A stretch of 45,297 bases of DNA from Armatimonadota bacterium (GTDB lineage: Bacteria > Armatimonadota > UBA5829). The notes below the pieces were generated by a model. The model had not been told where the DNA came from. It searched no databases and saw only the letters and a program-made list of their open reading frames with translations. Below, in pieces: positions 1 to 9,371 of this stretch; the first letter of the stretch is position 1, and each line of letters starts with the position of its first letter. The position numbers and the translations under genes were made by a program. The stretch covers positions 1-45,297 of the forward strand of contig JARYME010000012.1 in assembly GCA_029907315.1 (NCBI GenBank), in the 5' to 3' direction.

Positions 1-1
1 G

Positions 2-478
2 GAACAGGTCCCATTGGTTCTGGGAGCATATGGAGCGCCTGTTGAGATCACTGACGGGGAGTCGGACCTTTCGGGACTCGACAAGGCAGCTTTGACAGGC
101 GATGCCGTAGCTCAGCACATATGGAAGAGGTCTCCCTTTGCCGTAACATACGACTTCGTGCACACCGCTGTCACCTTGGATTACGGACGAGAACCGGACG
201 TAAAGGAAGGGGAACCGTTCAGACTGACCGTCACGCTGGCAAACAAGATGCCGGACTGCCGGCACATCGAATTGGTGTGGCACCTGCCTGAATGCTGGGA
301 GATATCCCCCGCCGCTGTGAATCACCTTGCTTTGTGGAGCTACGGGGCGAACACTGCCAAGGTAGAGGTCGAGCTCATACCCCGACAGCTCGAAGGCGGC
401 ACCTACAGAGGCTTTTTGGAAGTGCGCGCCCAGGGCAGACCGACTGTGGGAACTATACCGTTGGTGTTCTTCGCATGA
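2..478 (+). CDS. C-terminal part of a protein truncated by the window edge; possibly ADP-ribosylglycohydrolase family with a C-terminal beta-rich domain
   Basis: Frame is open from the window edge to the stop at 476-478, which overlaps the argS start (ATGA). Family is a tentative impression from the tail only. Confidence 0.4.
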   Translation, partial: EQVPLVLGAYGAPVEITDGESDLSGLDKAALTGDAVAQHIWKRSPFAVTYDFVHTAVTLDYGREPDVKEGEPFRLTVTLANKMPDCRHIELVWHLPECWEISPAAVNHLALWSYGANTAKVEVELIPRQLEGGTYRGFLEVRAQGRPTVGTIPLVFFA

Positions 479-2409
479 TTCAGGAGCAAGTAGCACGCAC
501 GATTAAACAGATACTCGGCACGAACGAAGTGACGTTCAACATCCCGCCGAAGCGAGAATTCGGCGATTTTTCGACGGCGGTCTGTTTGGCGCAGGCTCGC
601 GTTCAGAAGCGTCCGCCGCTGGAGATAGCACGAGACCTGGCTGACGAGCTCTCGAAGCGCAGGCTGCCGTTTATCCGCGAAGTAACGGTTACGCCTCCGG
701 GATATGTCAACTTCAAGATTGACCACCCGAGATATGTCGGCTCCGTCATTGAGCGGGTTAGACGCCGAGGCGCCGACTACGGCCGCGCGAATGTTGGCCG
801 CGGGCGCAAGGTGCTGGTGGAACACACAAATGTAAACCCCAATAAAGCCATGCACATAGGCCACCTCCGGAATGCAGTGATCGGAGACTCCGTTGTGCGC
901 ATTCTGGACCGGCTGGGTTATAAAGTCGAAGCAGCCAACTACATCGACGACACTGGTGTTCAGGTAGCGGACGTGGTTGTGGGAATGCTTTACTTGGACG
1001 AGCCGCGTTACGACGGCGAGTCCGAAGACACGTCCCAAATCTGGGCAAAATACGACGGCAGCGTGCCGTTTGATTATTGGTGTTGGGACTTATACGCCAG
1101 GGTCTCTCAGGAATACGAGACCAATGAGGAACTCAAAGCCAAGCGAGCAGAAGTTCTTCATCTTATAGAAAAGCAGAACAACCCCGTAGCCAGGTTTGCA
1201 AAGGAGCTCGCCACCAAGATAGTCAAGGCACATCTGGCTACAGTCGGGCGACTAAACGTCTACTACGACCTGCTAAATTGGGAATCGGATATCTACGAGA
1301 GGGGCTTCTGGAAAGCCGCGTTCGAACTGCTTAAGCAGCGAGGAGCGATCGAATTTGAGACTGAAGGCCCCAACGCAGGGTGCTGGGTCGTCCGCTTCGG
1401 CAGAGGGCTGATACATACAGACGAAGGCATAAGAAGCGAAGATAAGGTGCTCGTGCGCTCCAACGGCACGGTGACCTACACGGGCAAAGACATCGCATAC
1501 CAGATGTGGAAGTTTGGGGTTCTGGGCAGAGACTTCCTTTACAAGCTTTGGGGCATCCAGCCCAACGGCAAGGAACTGTGGACCACAGCCCCCGACGGAA
1601 TCGAACTGGACCGATTCGGACGAGCAAACAAGGTAATAAACGTAATCGATGTTCGACAGAGCTATACGCAGCAAGTCGTATACGACTGCCTCAGGCGAGT
1701 GGGGTTCGTTCGAGAAGCACGCAACTCAATACACTTGGACTACGAGGTTGTAGTGCTGTCAAAGGCGGCTGCGGCCGAGCTGGGCGCCGAAGTTGAAGAT
1801 GATGGCTCCGAAATCCAAGCGATGTCCGGGCGCAAGGGGCTCGGCGTCAAGGGCGATGACCTCATAAATGCAATGGTCAATCGACTACGTGACAACGTTC
1901 GGTCACCTGAGAATGCCGAGATACTCGCCGCGGCTGCCATCCGGTACTTTATGTCCAGGATCTCCACTGGAAAAATGATCGTTTTTGATTTCGACGAAGC
2001 CCTTCGCACCACAGGCGATACCGGCGTATACTGTCAATACGCACATGCCCGCGCGTGCAGCATTCTCCGCAAAGCAGGCATTACTGGGTTCGGCAAGGTG
2101 CGAGTGCCCGAACAAGTCACCCTGCCCGAACAAAATCTGGTTAAAAAAATAGCGGAACTGCCCGCAGTTATGAGAAAAGCCGGCAGAGAACTCTCTCCCA
2201 CGCCTCTTGCGCGATATGCATTCGAACTGGCAACCGCCTTTACCGATTATTACGAGAGGCCTGATCCGGACGCGGCTGAGCAGGTGCCGTTCATAAAGAT
2301 ACAGGATCCGGTGCTCAGAACCTATCGACTCGCACTGGTAGACGCGTTTCGGCAGTGTATGGCGAACTGCCTTGATGCGTTAGGGATCGTGCCTCTGGAG
2401 GAGATCTGA
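475..2409 (+). CDS. argS: Arginyl-tRNA synthetase
   Basis: HTNVNPNKAMHIGHLRNAVIGD signature, YIDDTGVQV, C-terminal DALR-like helical domain. ATG at 475 chosen over the ORF-track start at 292 because MIQEQVARTIKQIL is the natural N-terminus. Confidence 0.96.
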   Translation: MIQEQVARTIKQILGTNEVTFNIPPKREFGDFSTAVCLAQARVQKRPPLEIARDLADELSKRRLPFIREVTVTPPGYVNFKIDHPRYVGSVIERVRRRGADYGRANVGRGRKVLVEHTNVNPNKAMHIGHLRNAVIGDSVVRILDRLGYKVEAANYIDDTGVQVADVVVGMLYLDEPRYDGESEDTSQIWAKYDGSVPFDYWCWDLYARVSQEYETNEELKAKRAEVLHLIEKQNNPVARFAKELATKIVKAHLATVGRLNVYYDLLNWESDIYERGFWKAAFELLKQRGAIEFETEGPNAGCWVVRFGRGLIHTDEGIRSEDKVLVRSNGTVTYTGKDIAYQMWKFGVLGRDFLYKLWGIQPNGKELWTTAPDGIELDRFGRANKVINVIDVRQSYTQQVVYDCLRRVGFVREARNSIHLDYEVVVLSKAAAAELGAEVEDDGSEIQAMSGRKGLGVKGDDLINAMVNRLRDNVRSPENAEILAAAAIRYFMSRISTGKMIVFDFDEALRTTGDTGVYCQYAHARACSILRKAGITGFGKVRVPEQVTLPEQNLVKKIAELPAVMRKAGRELSPTPLARYAFELATAFTDYYERPDPDAAEQVPFIKIQDPVLRTYRLALVDAFRQCMANCLDALGIVPLEEI

Positions 2410-2568
2410 GATATATTTCACGCACTGGAAGCCGCCTAGTTCGTAACGACGGCGGCTTTGAGCAAGATAGCTTAAGCTTACTACCTGTTAATTGTGTAAC
2501 CAAATATGGACAACACTGCGCACAACCGGTGGTCAAGGGGGCGCCGAACTTCTATTTTTTGCCCCAAC

Positions 2569-2584
2569 CTGGTAATATTACCAG
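2569..2584. promoter_or_regulatory. Perfect 16-bp palindrome CTGGTAATATTACCAG abutting a -35 box; candidate operator
   Basis: Exact inverted repeat; immediately followed by TTGACA at 2585. Confidence 0.6.
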
Positions 2585-2613
2585 TTGACAAATCGCTGTT
2601 TGGGTTTTACACT
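2585..2613 (+). promoter_or_regulatory. Sigma70-type promoter TTGACA-17-TACACT
   Basis: -35 at 2585-2590, 17-nt spacer, -10 at 2608-2613. Confidence 0.7.
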
Positions 2614-2625
2614 ACCGGTGTGATG

Positions 2626-2709
2626 GCAAAAACAGATTGACAGAGCAGTTGTTCCCGGGGCATTCGGGTTGATGCCTGATGAGCAGTTGCTGGGGGCGAG
2701 GGTTTTTGC
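2626..2709 (+). promoter_or_regulatory. Structured 5' leader, riboswitch-like architecture
   Basis: GCAAAAAC (2626-2633) pairs perfectly with GTTTTTGC (2702-2709), enclosing GCAT/ATGC hairpin (2660-2675) and a direct repeat GAGCAGTTG (2643-2651, 2681-2689). Confidence 0.4.
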
Positions 2710-2753
2710 TGAGAAGTCAATAACGCCGAATAAGCAAATGGAAGGAGGGAGAA

Positions 2754-3383
2754 ATGGGCATGAAGCTAAGATGGCTCGTTGCGACACTTATTCTGCTGGC
2801 AGTAGTCGCAGCTTGCGCAGCTGCGGATGATATCAACCCGCCGTGGTGGCGCAAACTTGCAGGCACAACCTTTGCGAAGTGGGAATTCGGAACGGCGGAT
2901 ACTAAACCAGCGCCGGATGCCGTTTTCAACCCCAACGGACTTCCCGTAGCGGAGATATTCCCTGGACACGCGTGGAATCGGGAATATGCGGGGCGCCTTG
3001 GCGTATGGCCGCTTTCCGGGCTAATAGTAATCGACATCCCGAACTATGGCCCGCCGAATCCCTATAAACTGGTGTGGATTCAGATCACCTGGACGTCGGA
3101 ATCACCCTATGCGGAACCGGTGGTAGATGAGTTGCTCTTCAAGGGGCGTGCGGAGCTGGTGCAGCGCGTCCAGGTGGGGCCCGTAGGAGCCGCCCCGTGG
3201 TGGCACGACACGTACCTCCTCAAGATAGTTCCGAACCCTACGCGTGAAGTGTTGCGAGTGCAAGGCGCAGTATGGGTTGACGAGGTAGTGGTTGACACGT
3301 ACTGTGTGCCGGAGCCCTCGACTGCTGTCGCGTTCGGCAGTTTGGCAGGCTTGTTGGGGTTTGCACTCCGAAGAAGAAGGTAG
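2754..3383 (+). CDS. PEP-CTERM sorting domain-containing secreted protein
   Basis: N-terminal signal peptide; C-terminal VPEPSTAVAFGSLAGLLGFALRRRR; strong SD GGAGGG. Confidence 0.85.
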   Translation: MGMKLRWLVATLILLAVVAACAAADDINPPWWRKLAGTTFAKWEFGTADTKPAPDAVFNPNGLPVAEIFPGHAWNREYAGRLGVWPLSGLIVIDIPNYGPPNPYKLVWIQITWTSESPYAEPVVDELLFKGRAELVQRVQVGPVGAAPWWHDTYLLKIVPNPTREVLRVQGAVWVDEVVVDTYCVPEPSTAVAFGSLAGLLGFALRRRR

Positions 3384-3416
3384 CCGCCTCCTTGCGACTG
3401 AAGCGCGCTCACTGGT

Positions 3417-3452
3417 GCCGGAGGAGCCAAGCTCCTCCGGCGCTGTCTTTTT
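3417..3452 (+). terminator. Rho-independent terminator
   Basis: 11-bp perfect stem GCCGGAGGAGC/GCTCCTCCGGC, CAA loop, followed by a T-run. Confidence 0.85.
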
Positions 3453-3455
3453 GTG

Positions 3456-6185
3456 TTACTTATTCCCAGCGAACGGCGCGATAATATCGCCCTCAACGGC
3501 CGTCGGCGTGCCGTACCCCACTATGCAGTTTTTTCTGCCGAGGGTTGCAACTCGCAACGAAGGCTCGGGGTTCGACGCCAACACGCGGACGCTGTCCTTG
3601 TCGTAAATGACTTCCAAGCTCCGCAGAGGCTTATCCGAGGATGCCAACACGCGACCTTGAAACTCGAGTGTTTTTCCATCGACCCAAGCAAAGCAGAGAG
3701 GTCCGCCGTCTGCGACTCTCACCACCGATGCTCGGCCATCGAACCGCACTTGTCGCGTATTGGCGGAGTCGAAGCATATGAAGTCCGTGCCGCGTCCATC
3801 CGGTAAATCGATCTTGTAGACCGAACCCTCAATTGCGGCAATGCCGACTCGCGGCGGTCGCTCCCCTCTGTAAGGGAAGACTAGGGTGTGGAACTTCACC
3901 GGCAGGGTGCATTTAGTGGAGTACTTGAGCCCTTTGGCAGGGTCAAGCTTGGCTTCGCCTACTGGCAAGCCGTAGTCGTAGAGTTCCGCCTTGAAATTCT
4001 GATCGGCGCACAGCTTGATAAGCACGTTCGCACCCGAGTTTCGCGTGAAGCACGTATTCGTCCGCGCGTCGAGCGCAACCTCGCCCGGGTAGAACGGGAA
4101 ACGTGACGCTACTTCGTGCTCTCCGCTCCCGCTTACCGCATCTTCTAACAGCCAATAATCCGGTTTGACAAACAGGATTCGTCGAGTGTGGAGTATGTCT
4201 CCGGGCAGTCCTTCGTAGCCTGTGTTGGTACCCTCAAAGTAATCGACCGTGCGCAAGCTGGCCCACTTGTTGGCACCCATTTCGCGAACTTCCGTGTCCG
4301 CATCGTCGACGGTCACCGTGGCGTGGTTTCGCGACTTGTAGAGCTCAGCGTGGTATTTTGTGCCGTAGATATAGCAGCCTGGGTCTACTATCAACTTGCG
4401 GCCGTAAGCATCAATTACCACTGAGAGCTCGTCTGCGTGGCCGTGGCCCATATCCTTGCCGTTGTGCAAGTTGAGGTATAGAGCCTCCGGAGACCAATCG
4501 GACCTCATCACAGCCCAACCGCCAATGGGGAAGAATGCCGAGGTTCCAAGCGGGCGTTTGCCCTCTTTGCCGTTGGTCGCCACATACCGGAAGTCCTCAC
4601 GCCCATAGTAGCCAGCTCCCCACTCAAGCTGACTCTTGCTTGAGACGTAGTTGAAAGTATCCCCCCGGCTGGGCAGAAGTCCGTCAGGCTCAGTGTTGTA
4701 CATCAGATACTCAAGCGTCTTTTCTACACGCTTAATATACTTGGGCTCGAGAGGCCTGTTGAGCTTCTTGCAGGTATCAAGAAGTGCTTTGTAGCGATTG
4801 ATAATAAGCGTAGTGTAACCGAATGTGGGTTCCTGAACCGATCCATCGGCACGACTAGTGGTCCAGAGGTTGTTGATCATCTCTGCCACGCCCTGCTCGA
4901 ACCACTCTTTGCTCTTGGCAAGCTCAGGATGCCGCTCCGCCAGCGAGTAAAGGGCCGTGGTCATCTGCGATTCCCAGTTGCCGCCGCCCTTCTGAAGTGC
5001 CAGAACTTCCGCCATATCGACCATATTGAATATCCACGCAGCGCGGATGTCCCTGGTGAAATTGGGAGATGCGTGCATACCGGAGTAAGCCCACCATATT
5101 TGATTCATCCGCGCCCCGATTGAAAGCCCTGCCCACATGGAGCCGCCTGCCAACCCGGGTTCAGGCGCGGCGTTGACCCTCTTATCGCCGGGCTTTATAA
5201 CGCCCGCCCTGAGCGGAGACGGCATATCGTCGAGGAAATGGAACATGAACTCATTAAACGCCTTCGCGTATTTCTCGTCGCCGGTGTTCAAGTAAGCAGA
5301 GCGGAAGTTCTTGAAGAGCCCCGTTCTGGTAAGCCCTACCCCTCCACGAGTAGGCCACTCGCGGTAGTGATTCCAGTTTGGACCCAAGTCCACTATGGTC
5401 CCCGCCGGGTCCTTATACTTCATCTCCAGCACGAGATCGTCCTGAGAGGTATCATACTTGGGATTCTTTTTGGGTTTGTCCTGAGGGTTAACCAGATCCG
5501 GTCGAGACTCATAGTATTTAATCAGCTCATCCACTGCCCTATCCCAATCTTTGGCAGCGACAGCCGCTTTGACCTTTTCTAACCCTGGGTAGTCCAGGTT
5601 CCAGCGTGAGAATCTGTCGGCATAGGCGGCATCCCTGTCGAACACGGGTCTGGAGTGAACCTCGAACCATATGTTGTTCTGCGCAGGCTTGCCGCCTTCA
5701 TAGGCTTGGCCGCCTTCGTATCTGCCTCCGAGGAAGATGCCCACGATCTGCCCGTCGCCACCCTTGACCGTCAGTTCAAAGTAGTACTGCGTAGAGGGTT
5801 GGACAGGAGCGTTGAGCGTGAACATTATCACGCCGCCTTCCCAAGCTCGCCATTTATACGGCATCTCAGCGGAAGCGATCTGCTTGGACTTCGCAGGCGA
5901 ATCCCAAAGCGTGAGAACCAGCGATTCGTCCTCGGTCCAACTGGCGTGCCACCAGGCATCCGCAATGGCGATGCGCGAAACCTCCACTATTTTTGGTCCG
6001 GTCGTGAAGGTTTGACCGATGGGGTTGTCGGGGGTAATTGTTTTGAACTGTTTGTAGTTGACTGGCCCGTTCGAGACGTCCAGGACCATGTTGTTGAGAA
6101 GTCTGTCGAGCACTTCGCCCGCACTGCACGAGCTTGAGCAAACAACTGCCAGGAGAAACGCCAACGCGCCAGCTGCTTTTCTCAC
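3456..6185 (-). CDS. Heparinase II/III-like polysaccharide lyase, secreted
   Basis: Signal peptide; GHGHADELSVVIDAYGRKLIVDPGCYIYG motif region; GTG start with GGAGG SD. Confidence 0.85.
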   Translation of the reverse strand: MRKAAGALAFLLAVVCSSSCSAGEVLDRLLNNMVLDVSNGPVNYKQFKTITPDNPIGQTFTTGPKIVEVSRIAIADAWWHASWTEDESLVLTLWDSPAKSKQIASAEMPYKWRAWEGGVIMFTLNAPVQPSTQYYFELTVKGGDGQIVGIFLGGRYEGGQAYEGGKPAQNNIWFEVHSRPVFDRDAAYADRFSRWNLDYPGLEKVKAAVAAKDWDRAVDELIKYYESRPDLVNPQDKPKKNPKYDTSQDDLVLEMKYKDPAGTIVDLGPNWNHYREWPTRGGVGLTRTGLFKNFRSAYLNTGDEKYAKAFNEFMFHFLDDMPSPLRAGVIKPGDKRVNAAPEPGLAGGSMWAGLSIGARMNQIWWAYSGMHASPNFTRDIRAAWIFNMVDMAEVLALQKGGGNWESQMTTALYSLAERHPELAKSKEWFEQGVAEMINNLWTTSRADGSVQEPTFGYTTLIINRYKALLDTCKKLNRPLEPKYIKRVEKTLEYLMYNTEPDGLLPSRGDTFNYVSSKSQLEWGAGYYGREDFRYVATNGKEGKRPLGTSAFFPIGGWAVMRSDWSPEALYLNLHNGKDMGHGHADELSVVIDAYGRKLIVDPGCYIYGTKYHAELYKSRNHATVTVDDADTEVREMGANKWASLRTVDYFEGTNTGYEGLPGDILHTRRILFVKPDYWLLEDAVSGSGEHEVASRFPFYPGEVALDARTNTCFTRNSGANVLIKLCADQNFKAELYDYGLPVGEAKLDPAKGLKYSTKCTLPVKFHTLVFPYRGERPPRVGIAAIEGSVYKIDLPDGRGTDFICFDSANTRQVRFDGRASVVRVADGGPLCFAWVDGKTLEFQGRVLASSDKPLRSLEVIYDKDSVRVLASNPEPSLRVATLGRKNCIVGYGTPTAVEGDIIAPFAGNK

Positions 6186-6345
6186 TTTGGACCTCCGCGT
6201 CGATAGATTGGCTATAACACTATAACATTAACCGCATCCTCACCGCAATTATGCGGGGTTCGCCTAAGTGGATTGACTGAGCTGACTGCAGGGATGCTTG
6301 CGCCGCAAGTGAGCTCACGAATCCGCGCCGTCCCGCCGAAGAAGT

Positions 6346-7284
6346 TCAGTAATTCAGCTTCTCTGCTAGTTCGGCGAGCCCGTCGGCAAGTCTCGGGCCG
6401 GCGCGCGTCATCAAATCGCTCTTGATGACATAGACCCGCCTGTGCTTTACTGCGTTCGTGCCCTGCCACTCTTTGCTTTTCAGGAAGTAGTCCGCGTCGG
6501 GTTTGACGCCCGCGATGATGACGTCGGGATTTCGGGAAATCGCAAGCTCTTTTGAAAAAGTGACAAAGCCGGGGCGAGCATCAAAGGCAACGTTTGTCGC
6601 ATGCACCAACCGAATCATCTCATCGACGAAAGTCTTCGGACCGGCTACCCAAAGCGGATTCGATTGAATAACCACAAGTACCTTCCTCCGCGGACGCTTC
6701 GCGCAGGACGCACTGATACGCCTCACAGCTGCCTCAAACTTCGAAGCCACCCTCTCAGCGGTCTGAGGCCGCGCAGTTATCCTGCCTATGGTGCGAATGT
6801 CGCGGGCAACCTCAGCCAGCGTTCGGGGATTGACGGCAAACACAGTCAAACCCAGCTTCTCCAGACGGGGAATAACCGAGCCGTTCAAGACCGCGTGCGC
6901 CAGCACCAGGTCGGGTTTCAGCGCCACCACCGCCTCGGTATTAATCTGGACATCGCCCACCTTGGGCTTCTTGGCAGCGCTCGGAGGATAGTTGCAGTAC
7001 TTGGTGACGCCCACAACCCTACCGCCCAGTCCCAGCGCATAGAGTATCTCCGTATTGCTCGGCGCAAGTGAAACAATCCTCTGAGGCTTTCGGCGTATGA
7101 CGACCAGCTCTCGGCGCGCATCGCGCACGCGCAGCGGAAACCCCGCAAAACAAACACACACGCACAGCAGCGTAAGAATCCCAACCAGAGCGGCGCGCAG
7201 CCAAACTCCCTCGCTCGAGAGAACAAAGCGAGTCGAGCCTCCCCGTTGCAACGCACCTCTAATTCGAACCGTCGGATTTCTCAT
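6346..7284 (-). CDS. ABC transporter substrate-binding protein, BtuF/FecB-like (helical backbone metal/corrinoid receptor)
   Basis: PQRIVSLAPSNTEILYALGLGGRVVGVTKYCNYPPSA..KPKVGD motif. True start may be downstream at the hydrophobic segment. Confidence 0.85.
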   Translation of the reverse strand: MRNPTVRIRGALQRGGSTRFVLSSEGVWLRAALVGILTLLCVCVCFAGFPLRVRDARRELVVIRRKPQRIVSLAPSNTEILYALGLGGRVVGVTKYCNYPPSAAKKPKVGDVQINTEAVVALKPDLVLAHAVLNGSVIPRLEKLGLTVFAVNPRTLAEVARDIRTIGRITARPQTAERVASKFEAAVRRISASCAKRPRRKVLVVIQSNPLWVAGPKTFVDEMIRLVHATNVAFDARPGFVTFSKELAISRNPDVIIAGVKPDADYFLKSKEWQGTNAVKHRRVYVIKSDLMTRAGPRLADGLAELAEKLNY

Positions 7285-8026
7285 CTTCCTTACCCGATCT
7301 GGCCAACGCGAGCTTCTTGAGCTTCGCCACCTCTTTCTTCGTCAGATATCTGTGCTCACCTTCGCGGAGGCCCTTGATGTCCAAAGTGCCGAAGCGCGTA
7401 CGCACCAACTTGACCACCCGGTGCCCCACAGCCTGGAACATTCTTTTGACTTGGCGCTTACGGCCCTCGTGAATTGTGATCTCGACCTTGCTGGTATTAT
7501 CCTCCGGCGAGTAAGAGAGCAATCGGACCTTGGCAGGCGCTGTGGGACCATCGTCGAGTTCGACGCCCTGCGAAAGTCGGTCAAGAGCCTCGCGCGATAT
7601 GCGTCCCGTAACCGTGGCTTCGTAGGTCTTTTCGACCTCATAAGAAGGATGAGTCAGCATATTGGCTAGCTCGCCATCGTTCGTTAAAAGCAGCGCACCC
7701 GAAGCATCCTTATCCAGGCGCCCCACTGGAAACAAATACCCCTGCACTTCGTCGACCAGCTCCATCACGGTGTGCTCCGCGAACCTGTCGAAGCGGGTGC
7801 TCGTGTAGCCTGGTGGTTTGTTGAGCAGGATGTATATCCTGTCCTGAGAGGTGTCAATCTGTTTGCCGTCGATCGTTATGACGTCTTTCTCGGGGTCCGC
7901 CTTGGCTCCCAAAGTCGTGACAACCTTGCCGTTAACCGCGACCCTACCGGAAGCGATTAACCCTTCGCAGTGACGTCGAGAACCTACGCCTGCGGCTGCG
8001 AGTATTTTTTGCAAACGCTGTTCCAT
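7259..8026 (-). CDS. rluB: rRNA pseudouridine synthase, RsuA/RluB/E/F family
   Basis: S4-like N-terminus MEQRLQKILAAAGVGSRRHCEGLIASGRVAVNG; PVGRLDKDASGALLLTNDGELAN; EGRKRQVKRMF. Start set at the internal Met. Confidence 0.93.
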   Translation of the reverse strand: MEQRLQKILAAAGVGSRRHCEGLIASGRVAVNGKVVTTLGAKADPEKDVITIDGKQIDTSQDRIYILLNKPPGYTSTRFDRFAEHTVMELVDEVQGYLFPVGRLDKDASGALLLTNDGELANMLTHPSYEVEKTYEATVTGRISREALDRLSQGVELDDGPTAPAKVRLLSYSPEDNTSKVEITIHEGRKRQVKRMFQAVGHRVVKLVRTRFGTLDIKGLREGEHRYLTKKEVAKLKKLALARSGKEDEKSDGSN

Positions 8027-9371
8027 ACGCCCCCAAAGCAACTACGCCAAAAACTAGTGTACCCGTCTTAGCCCACAGCCAAGCACGCCTTGCCCAACTC
8101 AAGCCGACATCCCTAGCACATTGGAGCTCCACGTTCACCGCAGGCTTACCGTTCACAAACACCGTCAGCGTTCCCGCCTTGGTGCCCGCCTTCACAGGCG
8201 CCTCGAGTTTTACTGGCTTCAGTGCGGTCGCAATCCTGGCACCTGTTTTGGGAACGACCACACGAACATCCCGCACCGGAACCACGGGCACTTCGGCCGA
8301 ACTTCCCCCGCGCACAGGAGCATGTGCGCACGGCGTACTGGAAGTCGCGATTGTGTACGGTTGAAAATTCGTGAAGCCGTAGTCCAGAATAGCTGCCATA
8401 TCGCGTCCGGCATTGTCGCTCTTTAGCACGGCACATACTAACCGCCAGCCGTCGCGCACCGCCGTTCCGACAAGACAATAGCCCGCCTGCTTGATGTAAC
8501 CGGTCTTGGCTCCATCCGCCCAGGGATAATCCCTGAGGAACTTACAGCGGGAGAACACAACGAGATCTTTCCGGTTGATGGTTCTGCTATCGAGAACGTA
8601 CTTGCGCGTGTTGATAGCCTCTCTGAAGACCGGGTATCTCAGCGCATAACGGAGCATCAGGCACAAATCATACGCCGTGGAGTAATGGTTCTTGGCATAG
8701 AGCCCATTAGGAGTAACGAAATGGGTGTTCCAGCAGCCTATCTCGCGTGCTTTTTTATTCATGAGCGCGGCAAACTTGGCGGTAGACCCCGCAATGTGCT
8801 CAGCCGCCGCAACCGCAGCGTCGTTCGCCGAGCGCACCATCATCGCCATCAACAGGTCTTTCGCGGTGATTTCCTCCCCGGGCTTGAGGTGAATCGAGGT
8901 ATAAGGCGTCTCGGAGGCTTTCTTGGACGCTCGAATCTTCTCGTTCATCCCACACTTTTCGATCAGCAAGATCGCCGTCATGACTTTGGTGGTGCTCGCG
9001 TTGGGACGTCTGACGTGCGGATTCCTGGAATAGATCAACTGCCCGGTATCCGCATCCATAAGCGCAAAGCTGGCGGCTTTCACATTAGGCTGAGGAGCCG
9101 GATATGCCAAAGACGGCTTCACATCGACCACACGCGGTATCAGGAGCCTATTCTCTGTGCTCGAACGACCGTCGCGGGAAGACGAGTCGGACGCTCTGCC
9201 GCCGTCGTGCCTAGGCAGAGAATCCCCGTCCTCGAGTCGCAGCACTATAACGCCGTCTTCTGCAGCTCGAGCCCCGAGTATCGATGCAGCACCCAGCAAG
9301 AGCGCTGCAAAGACGGCAAGCGCGGCAAAAGCGCGCGGGATCTTTTTTTCGTTAGGTCTTAGGTTCTTCAT
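7944..9371 (-). CDS. Serine-type D-Ala-D-Ala carboxypeptidase (peptidase S11, PBP5-like)
   Basis: RRPNASTTKVMTAILLIEK (SxxK), SANDAAVA (SxN), DGAKTGYIKQAGYCL (KTG); C-terminal TM anchor. Confidence 0.92.
   Translation of the reverse strand: MKNLRPNEKKIPRAFAALAVFAALLLGAASILGARAAEDGVIVLRLEDGDSLPRHDGGRASDSSSRDGRSSTENRLLIPRVVDVKPSLAYPAPQPNVKAASFALMDADTGQLIYSRNPHVRRPNASTTKVMTAILLIEKCGMNEKIRASKKASETPYTSIHLKPGEEITAKDLLMAMMVRSANDAAVAAAEHIAGSTAKFAALMNKKAREIGCWNTHFVTPNGLYAKNHYSTAYDLCLMLRYALRYPVFREAINTRKYVLDSRTINRKDLVVFSRCKFLRDYPWADGAKTGYIKQAGYCLVGTAVRDGWRLVCAVLKSDNAGRDMAAILDYGFTNFQPYTIATSSTPCAHAPVRGGSSAEVPVVPVRDVRVVVPKTGARIATALKPVKLEAPVKAGTKAGTLTVFVNGKPAVNVELQCARDVGLSWARRAWLWAKTGTLVFGVVALGAYGTAFAKNTRSRRRRFSTSLRRVNRFR

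Noticed and set aside
403-1038. 211-aa minus-strand ORF opposite argS
   Set aside because: Antisense shadow of a strongly recognised gene; translation has no family signature.
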